A stretch of 64,000 nucleotides of DNA from Adineta steineri. Taxonomy: Eukaryota > Rotifera > Eurotatoria > Adinetida > Adinetidae. A model generated the notes under the pieces. That model saw only the letters and a list, made by a program, of their open reading frames with translations, searched no databases and was not told the origin of the DNA. How positions within the stretch are numbered: the first letter of the stretch is position 1; every line of letters begins with the position of its first letter. The stretch covers positions 447,269-511,268 of the forward strand of contig CAJNOI010000030.1 in NCBI GenBank assembly GCA_905250115.1, read 5' to 3'. Shown in pieces: positions 54,260 through 64,000 of the stretch. Position numbers and translations under genes: made by a program.

Positions 54260-54416
54260 AATTAAATATGATCTGATATTTTTGTCTTAATCGCACCATT
54301 TGTTGACCAAGATTATGGATATTATTTGTATTATTATGAATATTATCGATATTATTCTCAATATTATTTATGTTATTATTAATAAGATTGTGCCACATTT
54401 CTGCAGGAGATTGATC
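54260..54416 (-). other. Possible orphan exon, Asn/Ile-rich
   Basis: On the minus strand GTTTTAG precedes GATCAATCTCCTGCAG, and 157 bp stay open up to a GTATGT donor. The encoded stretch has a heptad-like Asn/Ile repeat (NINNIENNIDNIHNN) ending in QQMVRLRQKYQ, which looks like a coiled coil. It could not be joined in frame with the neighbouring Pro/Ser exons, so the gene model is unresolved. Much of the repetition is a simple ATT/AAT microsatellite. Confidence 0.35.
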
Positions 54417-55820
54417 CTAAAACAAAAGAAAAAGTTTGGTACATTGTGTATCACTTAATATCTTTATATCAATCGAAGTGATTATATTGAAATCTTTTTT
54501 CATTAGTATTTTTTTGTACAAAAAAATTAAAATAATATTATTATTTTTATATCTCACATATCACTATTTATTATCCGAATTAATCGTACTTGATCATGTC
54601 TCTTTGACTATTTTTTCTCTACTTTTTCTCGTACGCAAGTAAATGAGAATTATTTTCAGTTCATTACAGAGGATTCATCTTTCAAATGTAAAAGTAATAT
54701 TTCATGTGTCTTGAATTTTCATTAAAATACATCAAGAAATCTAATAGGAAACAGCATTTCATTGTATTTTTTTCCATCTTTGGCTGATCATGTAAATTCC
54801 AACTGTTGTTTGTACAAGGATCAAAGTTATCTCTGGCATTATGTTAATGGTATTTCCAGGAAATCTTCATTACTCAACTAGAAAGGTTTTAGTAAATATT
54901 TCATAATCATATTCTAAGATATAAATTTAATATTGTTTTTCAATTCAAAATTGCATCTTTATTGATAAAATCACATGGATCAACTTATGAAATGATCACT
55001 TAATAAAGTAGCACATCAGTTCAATGGAAAGCAAAGAGAAGAGTAAAAAAGCTCAATATATTCTTTTTGCAAAAGCTCTACTTTTTGATTCTTTATGCTT
55101 TTATTTTAAGTTTTTCTTATAAAAAAAATATTTAGATATTCTAATTTCATCTGAAAAGTAGATAAGGATCATTTCGTTATATTCTTTATTATGGAAAATA
55201 ACAGAATATTGTGGCGGATTTAAATAGTTCTGTTCTTTTTATAGTATCAAATCAATCGTCTTATTAAAAACAATTCTTCGATACATCGTACGTTATTGTA
55301 CTTGTTTCTTTTAATTTTCCATTCTTTCTGTCGTATATGTTCATCTTCTCTCCTTGCTCTCTCTCTAATTCAGTTTGTTGGTTTATCTGTTATGTTCTAC
55401 TATTTTTTCTTAATCTACTTCTTTTGAATGACTACAAGAAGGAAAGTATATATTATTTTTTCTTTCCTTTTCACTTATTGTTTCCAGTTTACGCTATGTT
55501 CAGCTGTTGCACAAAATAAAAAGAATTTAATATTTAATATTTGAATTTATTTATTCTTTAACTTGTAAGATAACATAACAAAGAAAAGAGCAACAAATTA
55601 CAATCAGAGAAAAATTTACTCGAACGACAAAAAATTTGATCAAAAAAAATTGACAAAAATGACTAATCTGGTAGTCGATTGAGCACATACGTCACCCACT
55701 CGAAAAATTTTATGATCATCATTATGACCCAAAATACCATTTGTTTCAAAATAAATAAACGTATGTCTAAAATAAGAAAATACTCATTATCACGTCACCA
55801 GTATATATATATACGCTTAC
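54417..55820. other. Spacer, nothing recognised
   Basis: 1.4 kb of AT-rich, pyrimidine-tract-rich sequence. No ORF with family similarity and no RNA gene. Confidence 0.5.
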
Positions 55821-55868
55821 TTGGTTGGGGAGTTGGAGATGGTGATGATTCTGATGGTGTGGGATCCA

Positions 55869-56115
55869 GGGCGAAAAATCGGGCACGGAAACGGCCGGTT
55901 CCGTGGTATTCCCATTGAACGAATCCGATGACCGGATTTATCTGGTTTCGGCCGGAACCGACAGGAACCTAGCGAAAATGGCCTTCGAATACGGCCACCG
56001 AATTCCTGCGTCGAATTTCTGACATTGTCCTTGCTAGTTTCGACCAGAAATGGTATGTTTCCTGTGAGTTTCAGCCGAAAATTTACAGAATACTGCTTCA
56101 GGAATCATCGCTCTG
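55869..56115. other. GC-rich island of unknown origin
   Basis: About 250 bp of roughly 50% GC inside surroundings near 25-30%. Inverted words: ACGGCCGGTTCCG at about 55891-55903 and CGGCCGGAACCG at about 55948-55959 can pair. No ORF of note on either strand. It interrupts a truncated copy of the Pro/Ser exon (55821-55868), as an insertion would. It could be a non-autonomous element or foreign fragment. Confidence 0.55.
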
Positions 56116-56215
56116 GGTATAACATAAAAATTTGTTGTACAATCTTATGAGAGGAGCTAAAATAAGGACACATTTAATATGATAATCATCTATATATATA
56201 TATATATACGCTTAC

Positions 56216-56416
56216 TTGGTTGGGGAATTGGAGATGGTGATCGGGAAGGTGGTGTTGATGATGAGGATAAGGATAGTGATTGAGGTGGTGCTGATCTTGA
56301 TCTTGTCTAAAACAAAGAAAAATTCGTTAGCGGGGGTGGGGGACATACGAAATATATTTCATAAAATAAAAATATCATGGACTTACGTGGGGAATGATTT
56401 TTAAGGACAATACCAT
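56216..56416 (-). CDS. Putative short gene start, Pro/Ser-rich (copy A), incomplete
   Basis: First exon 56387-56416 (minus) encodes MVLSLKIIPH and ends at a perfect GTAAGT. The second exon 56216-56306 follows TTTTAG, stays in frame, encodes TRSRSAPPQSLSLSSSSTPP and a Pro-rich end, and stops at a GTAAGCG donor. The block upstream is the duplicated promoter-like sequence. No third exon could be placed in frame: the next candidates (55821-55868 truncated, 54260-54416) do not continue. It may be a real Pro/Ser-rich gene whose 3' part was lost to insertion, or a non-coding spliced transcript. Confidence 0.35.
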
Positions 56417-56682
56417 TTTTTTTATTTAATCGATAGAACTAAATATAGTTAAGGGTGAACGAATATTTATGTATTGCCTTTTCTACAGTAATTCGTTTTC
56501 GTTCCGTTCCACGTGAACGATACATATTTGTTGATGCCTTGGTATATTATTTATCTTCTTTTCCAAAGATACATGACCATAGTAGAATAGACTGCATGAC
56601 TATATCACATCATCATGCCGTCCGTATGTACAGATCTGATTTTGTTGGATACAAATCAAATGTTATACTTTATCATGCAATA
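56417..56682 (-). repeat. Duplicated promoter-like block, copy A
   Basis: Upstream (minus-strand sense) of the first exon at 56387-56416. Matches 53475-53740 closely, e.g. plus-strand TATTATTTATCTTCTTTTCC and GATTTTGTTGGATACAAATC. Substitutions are spread over all codon positions of the open plus-strand frame, so the conservation is not that of a plus-strand protein. Confidence 0.65.
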
Positions 56683-56989
56683 ATTTGACGAACAAAATAA
56701 AATTGAAGAAGAGCAGAGATTATTCATCTGAATAGAATTGATAAATTTCTAGTGTTAAAATTTAAAAGAAGTTCGCTTGGTATAAATCTTATTTACATTC
56801 TCCAATCAATTTGAAATTCAATTAATAAGAAATTTACTAGCGAGATTTGATTGAGTTTAACTTCATTTTCACATCGAAGTCGATAGATAAATCGTTAAAA
56901 AAAGATAATGTAACCATCGTCATCTAATTCATTACTTTAAGTAAATCTATTTATTTCTACTCTAGAATAGTTTGAATTTTACTAAAAAT

Positions 56990-57567
56990 ATGCATGTATT
57001 TGATAAATGTGCTGGTCAATTTACACGTTTACCAATGTTTTTTATGACATTTCATGGTCAAGAAAGTATTGATAAAGTAATAAATATAAGTAAAAAAAAT
57101 ATTAATATACAAGTAACGCTCGTCGGATAACTCGCTTAGCTCTTTCTCGTAGAAACGTATTTTTTGACCTTTGCCCCCTGTTCACCCTCCCCCTTACCGT
57201 GGCCACCCAGCAGACCTTAGATTCGAACTCCCTGCATCGAAACACCTCTGAAAATGTCTTCTCCGGAAAATTGGTTTTGGATGTTTTTTTTACCCTGCGG
57301 ACGTACAAGCAAGCAATCAGACAATTTATATTTACTGGACTCTTCTCTACGAGAAAGAGAACAAAATAGACAATGAGCAATGCTGTTGCTATTCATAATA
57401 TACAACATGTTATTACTGGTAATCTTCAGTTTATGATAGAAATGGATTATTCAAATAGAGATCGATTTTTTAAACAAGATACTTTAATTCATGGTTTTAG
57501 AAAATTTGCAACAAATAAGAAATATCATCTTACAATTGTTATTCATCCAAGAAAATTATTAAAATAA
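56990..57567 (+). pseudogene. TWNK: Twinkle (mtDNA helicase) fragment, split by a dispersed repeat
   Basis: Two pieces match the RecA-like core of the mitochondrial replicative helicase. Bases 56990-57082 encode FTRLPMFFMTFHGQESIDKV (human Twinkle has LPLYFMTFHGQQSI). After the repeat at 57109-57360, bases 57370-57567 encode TMSNAVAIHNIQHV, GNLQFM, HGFRKFATNKKYHLTIVIHP, then LLK and a stop. Human Twinkle has VIIDNLQFMM at the Walker B site; here the Asp-containing IIDN reads ITGN, so catalysis would be lost. Everything N-terminal (primase-like domain, Walker A) and C-terminal of HPRK is missing. It is therefore a relic of a duplicated gene. The break could also be an original intron that the repeat invaded. 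Confidence 0.85.
57109..57360 (-). repeat. Dispersed repeat copy 3, most complete
   Basis: 252 bp, in the break of the Twinkle relic. On the plus strand it begins ACAAGTAACGCTCGTCGG and ends CTCTACGAGAAAGAGA. Perfect 14-bp inverted repeats CTCTTTCTCGTAGA lie at 57140-57153 and 57346-57359. The interior contains AGATTCGAACTCCCTGC, whose complement AGTTCGAATCT resembles a Pol III B box. Fairly GC-rich relative to its surroundings. Confidence 0.9.
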
Positions 57568-57907
57568 TCAAAATACAATAAAATAGCTATTTTTTTTCTT
57601 AATGATTCATTATGTATTTGACCTGGAATGAATGTCATATCTATATTTAGATATAAACAATATCGATCAAATCATTTCCGTTATCTATTGCCATCTATAG
57701 TTAAATGCATATGCACATCATTGGTTTCTTCCAGCGATACCTAGCAAATAAGTAAAATGTTTTGTAGTGATAGCTATTTTTGGTTGTTTGTCATCGGTAT
57801 AATCATTCTATTAATTTCTATACAAGAAAGTTGTTCGATATTTTCATTCGCGACAAATTTTTTTGTCACATATATGTGATTGATTTTCTTTTTCAATTGA
57901 CAATATA

Positions 57908-60001
57908 ATGTCTTCCTCAACAATTGCTGACACTTCCAATCTTCATCAACGTAATGTTGAACGTGATATAAATACAAATGCTACTCGATTATCAAATAGT
58001 GAAAATAAGAAAGCCGCTGCTGCTGCTACTACTATAGGTGCACCAACGACTGATGATGATATGGAACCATTACCATCTCAACCAAGTGGTGCACATATGT
58101 TAAATGAACCAGGTTCACTTCAAAATTATATGCAATATTTAGAAGGCTCATTAGTTCGTTTTGATCCACGTTGGCGTAACTGGATAATACGTGGCATATT
58201 TTCATTTATTATGATTGCTTTATTTGGTAAATTAGTAGCTATGGGACCACTTGTTGTTTCCGTAGTTATTCTTCTTATTCAAGTAAAATGTTTTCAAGAA
58301 ATAATCAATATCGGTTATGTTGTTTATAAATCCCATAATTTACCATGGTTTCGTACATTATCATGGTATTTTTTATTTACATCAGATTATTGGCTTTATG
58401 GAGAAAGTTTAATTCATCATTTCGGTTCTTTAATGAATAAAAATAATTTTCTTCAACCTCTCGTTACATACCATCGTATGATTGCATTTCTTTTATATAT
58501 AAGTGGTTTTGTTGGATTTATATTCAGTTTAAAAAAAACTTATTATTTAAAACAATTTACACTGTTTGGATACACACACATTACTTTAATGATTCTTGTT
58601 ACATCAAGTCATCAAATGATACAGAATATTTGTGAAGGTATATTTAGTTTTAAGATTTGTGAGATTATTTTTTCGTACTAATAATGAATCATTTGTAATA
58701 GTTGAAATTCTAACAGGATGACTCAAAATTTCGTGTCATATTCTACGTGGCGCCTAGATATGAGTCATTCAACATATTAAAGAATATTTTTGAAAGATAT
58801 ATAACTAAAAATAGTTAAATTTGTTAGAATGTTAGAGAGAAAAAGTCAATTGTAACTTAATGATTATAAGCTTATTATCAAAGTTGTTGTCCGATATGTA
58901 TTGACTATGTTAATCATCAATACAAAAAACAATATGAACAAACTTTTTCTATTTGAATCAACTAGTTGACATATTTTACATATTTCTTAGACAATATTAT
59001 TAGTAATCAAGTTAGAATTAACTGTTATTGTTACTTAAAATCGTAGGATCGAAATTTGCCGGACGTAAATCTAATAAGCTCTGTAAGACAACTATTATTT
59101 ATGGAATTATAAGTTTCCAAGATACTGATATCGTATTTTTTTAAATATAATGACGGATTAAATTCCGAGATGTTTAATCTATCTCTTAAGCACAAGAGAA
59201 AAGTGAGTTACTACAAAAAAATCTTATATCAAGAACTAGTTATTGAAAAGTTACAAATATATAGTAAATGTTTATCGTCAAATAATTAAAATATCATATA
59301 GGTATGATATGGTTTCTTTTTCCTGTATCATTGATAATCTGTAATGATATAATGGCATATGTATTTGGCTTTTTCTATGGACGAACACCATTAACAAAAT
59401 TATCTCCAAAAAAAACTTGGGAAGGTTTTATTGGTGGTGGTATATCAACATTAATTGTTGGTTTTGTATTAGCTGGTATATTTAGTCATTATCAATTTTT
59501 TGTATGTCCATTAGAATATGATGAAGAACTCGAGGGTATATCAACATCATGTATACCATTACCATTATTTCAAAAAACAACATATTTAATGCCAAGACCA
59601 TTTTCATTTCTTAAACGTACACTTGAATTATATCCATTTCAATTACATTCATTAATACTTTCATTATTTGCTTCAAGTATTGGACCATTTGGTGGATTTT
59701 TTGCTAGTGGATTTAAACGAGCTTTTCGTATAAAAGATTTTGCGGCTACAATACCAGGACATGGAGGATTTGTTGTAAGATAAAATTAATATATTTCAAT
59801 TTTGTTGTTTTTAGCTTAATTTTCTTTTCTATATAGGATCGATTTGATTGTCAAATAATTATGGCTTTATTTACCAATGTTTACATATCAACATTTGCAC
59901 GTGTTGCATCACCAAATAAATTATTACAACAAGTCTTAGCATTAACACCTGAAAATCGTGATGAATTCATACGTTTACTTCGTAATTATATAAAAGAATA
60001 A
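57908..60001 (+). CDS. CDS2: Phosphatidate cytidylyltransferase (CDP-diacylglycerol synthase)
   Basis: ER membrane enzyme making CDP-diacylglycerol from phosphatidic acid and CTP, the precursor of phosphatidylinositol and cardiolipin. Exons 57908-58637, 59302-59774 and 59837-60001 give 455 aa (human CDS1 461, CDS2 445). The N-terminal 80 residues are polar and Ala/Thr-rich. Several TM segments follow. Conserved parts: [61 protein letters not shown], and the PROSITE signature running [20 protein letters not shown] across the last intron into DRFDCQ, with the Lys-Asp and Asp-Arg-x-Asp metal residues. The single gene represents both vertebrate paralogues; the symbol is nominal. Intron 1 is 664 bp and empty as far as I can see. 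Confidence 0.96.
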
Positions 60002-61547
60002 GATAAAAGAAAACATATGCATTTTACTATGAACAGTCGATCGGGTCGATCATTTGCTTTTTTTTTTGGTTGTATATAAAAACACAAAAGATAATATCGA
60101 TTTCATTTGTTTCTCACATAGATTTTTTCTTTCGATTACTAATCGTCAATAGCATGAACAAGAATATTTTTCTTTTTAAACATTAATACATGTAAAAAAA
60201 AGATTTTTCATAAGTAAATTTCGAAAACAAATTTATTCTATCTATTAACAATATGGCTAGACATAAGGTATATCATGATATATTTAAATATCAATCATTT
60301 GTTGCTATCCACCAGTTTTCAACTAATAAAAATCAAATAAATGGGGAATTTTTGTACTGATTCATCTAATTTGGAATATCTTCAAAAATTTTGTTTACTA
60401 GCATTTGACATGCGAGTAGCGAAAGAATAAATAACTATGTGTCAGTGATATTCTTATCGGATAGGAACTAACCGGTGAGTAATTTTTTTAAAATACCGAA
60501 TATAAGAATAATATTCTTTCATGATTTATCATAGTATCGTAAAATAACATAGATCATGTTGAAAAAAGTCTCTGTTCTTACAATTCAAAGAAATAGTTGT
60601 GTTGTTATGATAGTAATATGCTATTTTGTATTATTCAAATATTTTCTAACTGTAAATAAGAATTATTTGATAGAGAAGTTGAAATATTCACATATGAAAT
60701 AAGAGAACGAAATAAAATATGTTGATCAAGGACAGTAAGATGACATACATTTTCTTTCTCTTTATTTGATATTGTAATGAAATATTACAACCCTATTTTC
60801 TTCACCTCGATGTTGAATGAAATATTTTATTTGAGAATTTCTATAACTAACATGTATCGTTTGCATGATTGTGAATGATAATAACTATTATTATAATTGG
60901 TATAAACGGTATAATTATAAAATAGAACCTTTGACATAAATATAACTTTCGCGAGTCATTAAAATATTTCGATCAGCTGAGATGAAAGCAAAAACTATTG
61001 CCCCTTGTGATCTTTCGTTTATGATGATTTTAAATAACGAATAACTTACTTTCGTAGCACGTGGCCAATACTCATACATTAATTGTAGATCGATCAATTC
61101 AGAATATTTTACATGGTTGTAATCAAATACTCGTATCTATAATTTATAAAACCTTCAGGAGAAAGGACGGCTCTTGAAAATCTACATTAAATTATTTGGC
61201 AAACATTGATCAATATTCCTTGTCTAAAGAAAAGTCTGAAATTTTCATTTTCATTATTTTCAATAGATGAATATAGAAATATTTGAAGCAGCTATTTCCG
61301 ATATTTATCGGCTACATGAATCATTTGAACTTTCAAACATTACCCTCTTCATTTGAATGACGATGTCATATAGTCAGCTGTCGCATCGTCTTTGATGACA
61401 TTAACGTACGTAATAAAACTTTCATTCAATAGACAATACATTTAACTTTTAAAGAAGCATGGAATGATAAACTATAAACATTAATAATAATATATATCTA
61501 TATATATGTACAAGACAAAAAAAGAAAGAAAAAAAACGAGAGAAATA
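60002..61547. other. Intergenic region, one orphan open stretch
   Basis: 1.5 kb between convergent CDS and Rab genes. On the minus strand 60915-61140 stays open after an ATTATAG acceptor-like site and encodes IRVFDYNHVKYSEL, LMYEYWPRATK (with a GTAAGT inside), and FAFISADRNIL. It resembles an isolated exon but I recognise no family. The remainder is AT-rich with nothing supported. Confidence 0.4.
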
Positions 61548-62580
61548 TTAATCATCAACAGTCCTGGTTGATGAACAACAACCAAGTAATTTTCCATAAT
61601 TCGATTGTGATTGATTATTTGTTAAACTAATATTTCCTGTTTGATGCGATGATGATGATGATGATTGTTGTTCGCGTATTGCTGCTGCTTGTTTTTGATC
61701 AAGTAATTTCTCTGTTAGAAAAAAAAACATTTTCGATACAGCTGGACTTGTATCAGATTTTGCACTTGTTTCAAAAAAGTCAACACGAAATTTATCAGCT
61801 AATAATTTTCCTTCATGTGTTGAAACAACCAGACGATCTTGAATATCACTTTTGTTTCCAACTAATATTCGAATAACATCATCTGGTGCATTTTCATCGA
61901 TATTTCTCATCCATCGTGCTATATTTTGAAATGAACTTGCTTCCGTACGATCATAGACAAGAATGATTGCATCCGCATTACGCTGTGAAGAAAATAATAA
62001 AAATTGAATTAATTATTTCGAAATATGAATAAAAAAATAAATGATCTTACATAATAAGATCGAGTAATATTAAAGAATTTTTCTTGTCCCGCTGTATCCC
62101 ATAGTTGTAGTTTAACAGTTTTATCTTTGACACGTAAAGTTTTTATTTTGAAATCAATTCCAATTGTTGGTGTAAACGATTCAGCAAACATATTGTCTAA
62201 TAGAAGAAGAAAACGATAATAAATTATTACAATGTTAATTAAACTGCACAATTGCTCTCTATTCATAATCTCAAAACAATAGCATCTGTTATATTTCCGC
62301 TTCAAAACTCTATATAAACTATCAGCTGCATAGCAGGACTACTTCACTATCTGCGTATAGAATTCAAAATAATAAACCTTGACCTTTAGAGAAAAAAAAA
62401 CAGCTGAAATGAAACCTTAGTACATCGGAAGAAATCAAAACTAACAAAATCAATTTTTCGTTTTTAATATAAAAGATACGTACCAGCAAATCGAAACATT
62501 AAACATGTTTTTCCAACACCACTATCGCCAATCAGTAAAATTTTAAATGACCAGTCAGGTTGAGTACGTTTCACTGCCAT
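61548..62580 (-). CDS. Rab-like small GTPase with non-terminal cysteines
   Basis: Exons on the minus strand 62484-62580, 62051-62196 and 61548-61982 give 225 aa. All G motifs are intact: P-loop [14 protein letters not shown], switch I Thr in [38 protein letters not shown]. Rab family residues ([29 protein letters not shown]) place it near the Rab8/10/13/35 branch, although DRTEASSF replaces the usual DxTxxxSF. The hypervariable tail is Gln/Ser-rich. It ends [15 protein letters not shown], so the cysteine pair is followed by nine residues instead of being at or near the C-terminus. No later exon or donor that would move it was found. Geranylgeranylation by the usual route is therefore doubtful. 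The start ATG 62580 ([20 protein letters not shown]) is well supported. Confidence 0.92.
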
Positions 62581-63758
62581 GATACAGGATAAGAAAGAAA
62601 GAAGGAAATAAAACTATCTAAAAAAAAAGTATTGGAAGAATTTACATAATACATTCATCTATATATATATATAGTAAACGGCAATATCCAACCTAAAATA
62701 ATACAATAAATTGACACGTCATATTGAATGTGAATCACTATGAATGGGAGTGCATAGCCGCCGTTTTTTTGATGATCATCTGACGAGAAGGAAGGCGTTG
62801 AAAGAACGAGAAATAAGAAATAGAGAAGGAAAAAAAAGAAAGACATAGTTCGTATCGCTAACTGGTTGGTAGTAAAAAAAAAGAACGAGAGAGTATAAAA
62901 GCAAGAAAGGTCCCTTTAATTGCGTGTCGAGCTTTTCTTTCTTTTTTGTATTTGCAAGCAAGTAAAATATAGTAACAGATGATAGCTACGCGCACATATA
63001 GCAAATTTGTTTTGCGTGTGATATATCTCTTACAGACAAGAAAATATTATAAATTATTCACACGGATATTTTGATATGTCATATGAATAGAGTAAATTTA
63101 GTTGTCACGCACTAACCTGTAGAAAAATGATAAAATCAGTTTTCTAGACTACAATTTACTTAATAAAAATGCATCAGAAATAAATAAATACTTCATATGT
63201 TAGACTCAAAATAATTTTATTTTTGAAAAAAGAAAAAAAATAAGAGTCACTTTTGTTGATGACGATTCCGGGGGTAATATCGGTTGATGGAGCATCAATT
63301 CATATTTTTATGTAAAACTTATTTTAAATAAAAATTTCTGCATCAATAAAATTCATTTCGACAGGAGAGAAAAAAAAAGTAAAAGATTTTACTCATGACA
63401 TTTTTTTGTAATTAGTTGAAATCATAGATGAGTAAAACGTTTGTTTTTGTTAACTAAACACGTAGTACATTGAAAGAGTATCTAACCCAGCTCATGTTTT
63501 CTTTCTCTTTGATAACATCCGAGATTTTCGCAAAGTATGCAATCTATTTATATCAAACTACAAATAAGAAGAAAAAAAAAAATACTCAAGTGTCTATACA
63601 TGTCTCTCTCTCTCATTCTTTTCATTTATATGTTGATAATTTAAATTTATAACTACTTAAGAAATCATTATTCATATTCTGAAAGATTTTTTTTTATCTT
63701 TTTCAATCAAACAAAAACGAGATTGATTACTAAAAAAACACAAAAGGTTTACTAAAGT
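62581..63758. other. Intergenic region, nothing recognised
   Basis: 1.2 kb upstream of the Rab gene and downstream of DNAJC19. A (TA)n run at 62659-62672, purine tracts at 62805-62840, CT-rich TCTCTCTCTCTC at about 63603-63614. No gene or RNA supported. Confidence 0.5.
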
Positions 63759-63951
63759 TCATTTGGCACCACTTTCAAAATAATCTTTTGCTTCATTAAT
63801 TTTTGCAGCAACGTACGGTGATCCACCTAATATACAAAAACGAAGGTTGTAGGTTCGAAAAAATGAACATTAAAGTTTACCTCGATCAGGATGATTAAGA
63901 ATAATCAATCGTTTGTATGCATCACGTATACGTGTTTTATTTGCTGTTGGA
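63759..63951 (-). CDS. DNAJC19: DNAJC19 / TIM14 (Pam18), last two visible exons
   Basis: Inner-mitochondrial-membrane J-protein that stimulates mtHsp70 in the presequence translocase motor. Exon 63881-63951 encodes [20 protein letters not shown] and HPDRG; a 54-bp intron joins exon 63759-63826 encoding [19 protein letters not shown], with the stop. The HPD motif needed to stimulate Hsp70 ATPase is intact. The C-terminus matches the human [19 protein letters not shown]. The 5' part, including the TM segment, lies beyond base 64000. Confidence 0.93.
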
Positions 63952-64000
63952 CTTGAAAAATAAAATATATGAAAATTAATAGAAATTATATTCGAAATTT

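Noticed and set aside
53513..56688. Paired plus-strand ORFs at 53513-53770 and 56455-56688 with similar translations
   Set aside because: The two copies differ evenly at all three codon positions and most changes alter the residue, so there is no sign of protein-level selection on the plus strand; they are duplicated non-coding DNA.
62655..62961. Minus-strand Phe/Leu-rich ORFs upstream of Rab
   Set aside because: Composition reflects purine-rich tracts on the plus strand; no splice link or family similarity.

Overview
The window looks like animal nuclear DNA, most likely from a bdelloid rotifer. It is very AT-rich, genes are compact and cut by many 45-60 bp GT-AG introns, and conserved animal housekeeping genes sit beside F-box/LRR and R-S-E ADP-ribosyltransferase genes of kinds that are expanded in bdelloids. 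The taxon is an inference from gene style; no organism-specific marker was found. A 100-base run of N at 36444-36543 marks a scaffold gap. Exon chains were built by hand from splice signals, frame continuity and recalled family sequences.

Layout. 1-648: 3' end of POLR2E. 649-1582: spacer with a foldback MITE-like element. 1583-4306: F-box protein with a dispersed repeat in intron 1. 4585-5816 (-): F-box/LRR protein built from 84-bp LRR exons. 6943-7440: orphan ORF. 9601-13415: two tandem LITAF-domain genes whose flanks are far better conserved than their coding parts. 14646-20320: same-strand run of DHPS, a short AIMP2-like gene, ADSL and POLR1D, several with splice-acceptor signals just before the ATG, which fits spliced-leader trans-splicing. 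21243-24378: ZDHHC9/14/18-type palmitoyltransferase and DTD1. 24605-24865: probable secreted peptide precursor. 26007-33859: 23-exon SLC4 bicarbonate transporter. 34026-35083 (-): BTB/BACK protein. 36407-37443 (-): ADP-ribosyltransferase broken by the gap. 39944-42023: BTBD10/KCTD20. 43638-44106 (-): SUMO, divergent from 44422-52369 BPTF/NURF301. 52370-57907: disturbed region with a duplicated minus-strand first-exon/promoter block, Pro/Ser-rich exons, a GC-rich island and a decayed Twinkle helicase fragment split by the dispersed repeat. 57908-60001: CDP-diacylglycerol synthase. 61548-62580 (-): Rab-like GTPase with an odd C-terminus. 63759-64000 (-): 3' end of DNAJC19/TIM14.

Functional links are loose. 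POLR2E and POLR1D are RNA polymerase subunits. DHPS, AIMP2 and DTD1 serve translation. SUMO and BPTF share a 315-bp head-to-head promoter. No complete autonomous transposon, tRNA, rRNA or CRISPR array was seen. The most informative oddities are: a dispersed repeat with inverted arms present three times, each time inside an intron or intron-like break; tiny exons carrying key residues (the DHH of the palmitoyltransferase, the Gly-Gly of SUMO); paralogous LITAF genes with near-identical flanks; the Twinkle relic; and the Rab without a C-terminal prenylation motif.
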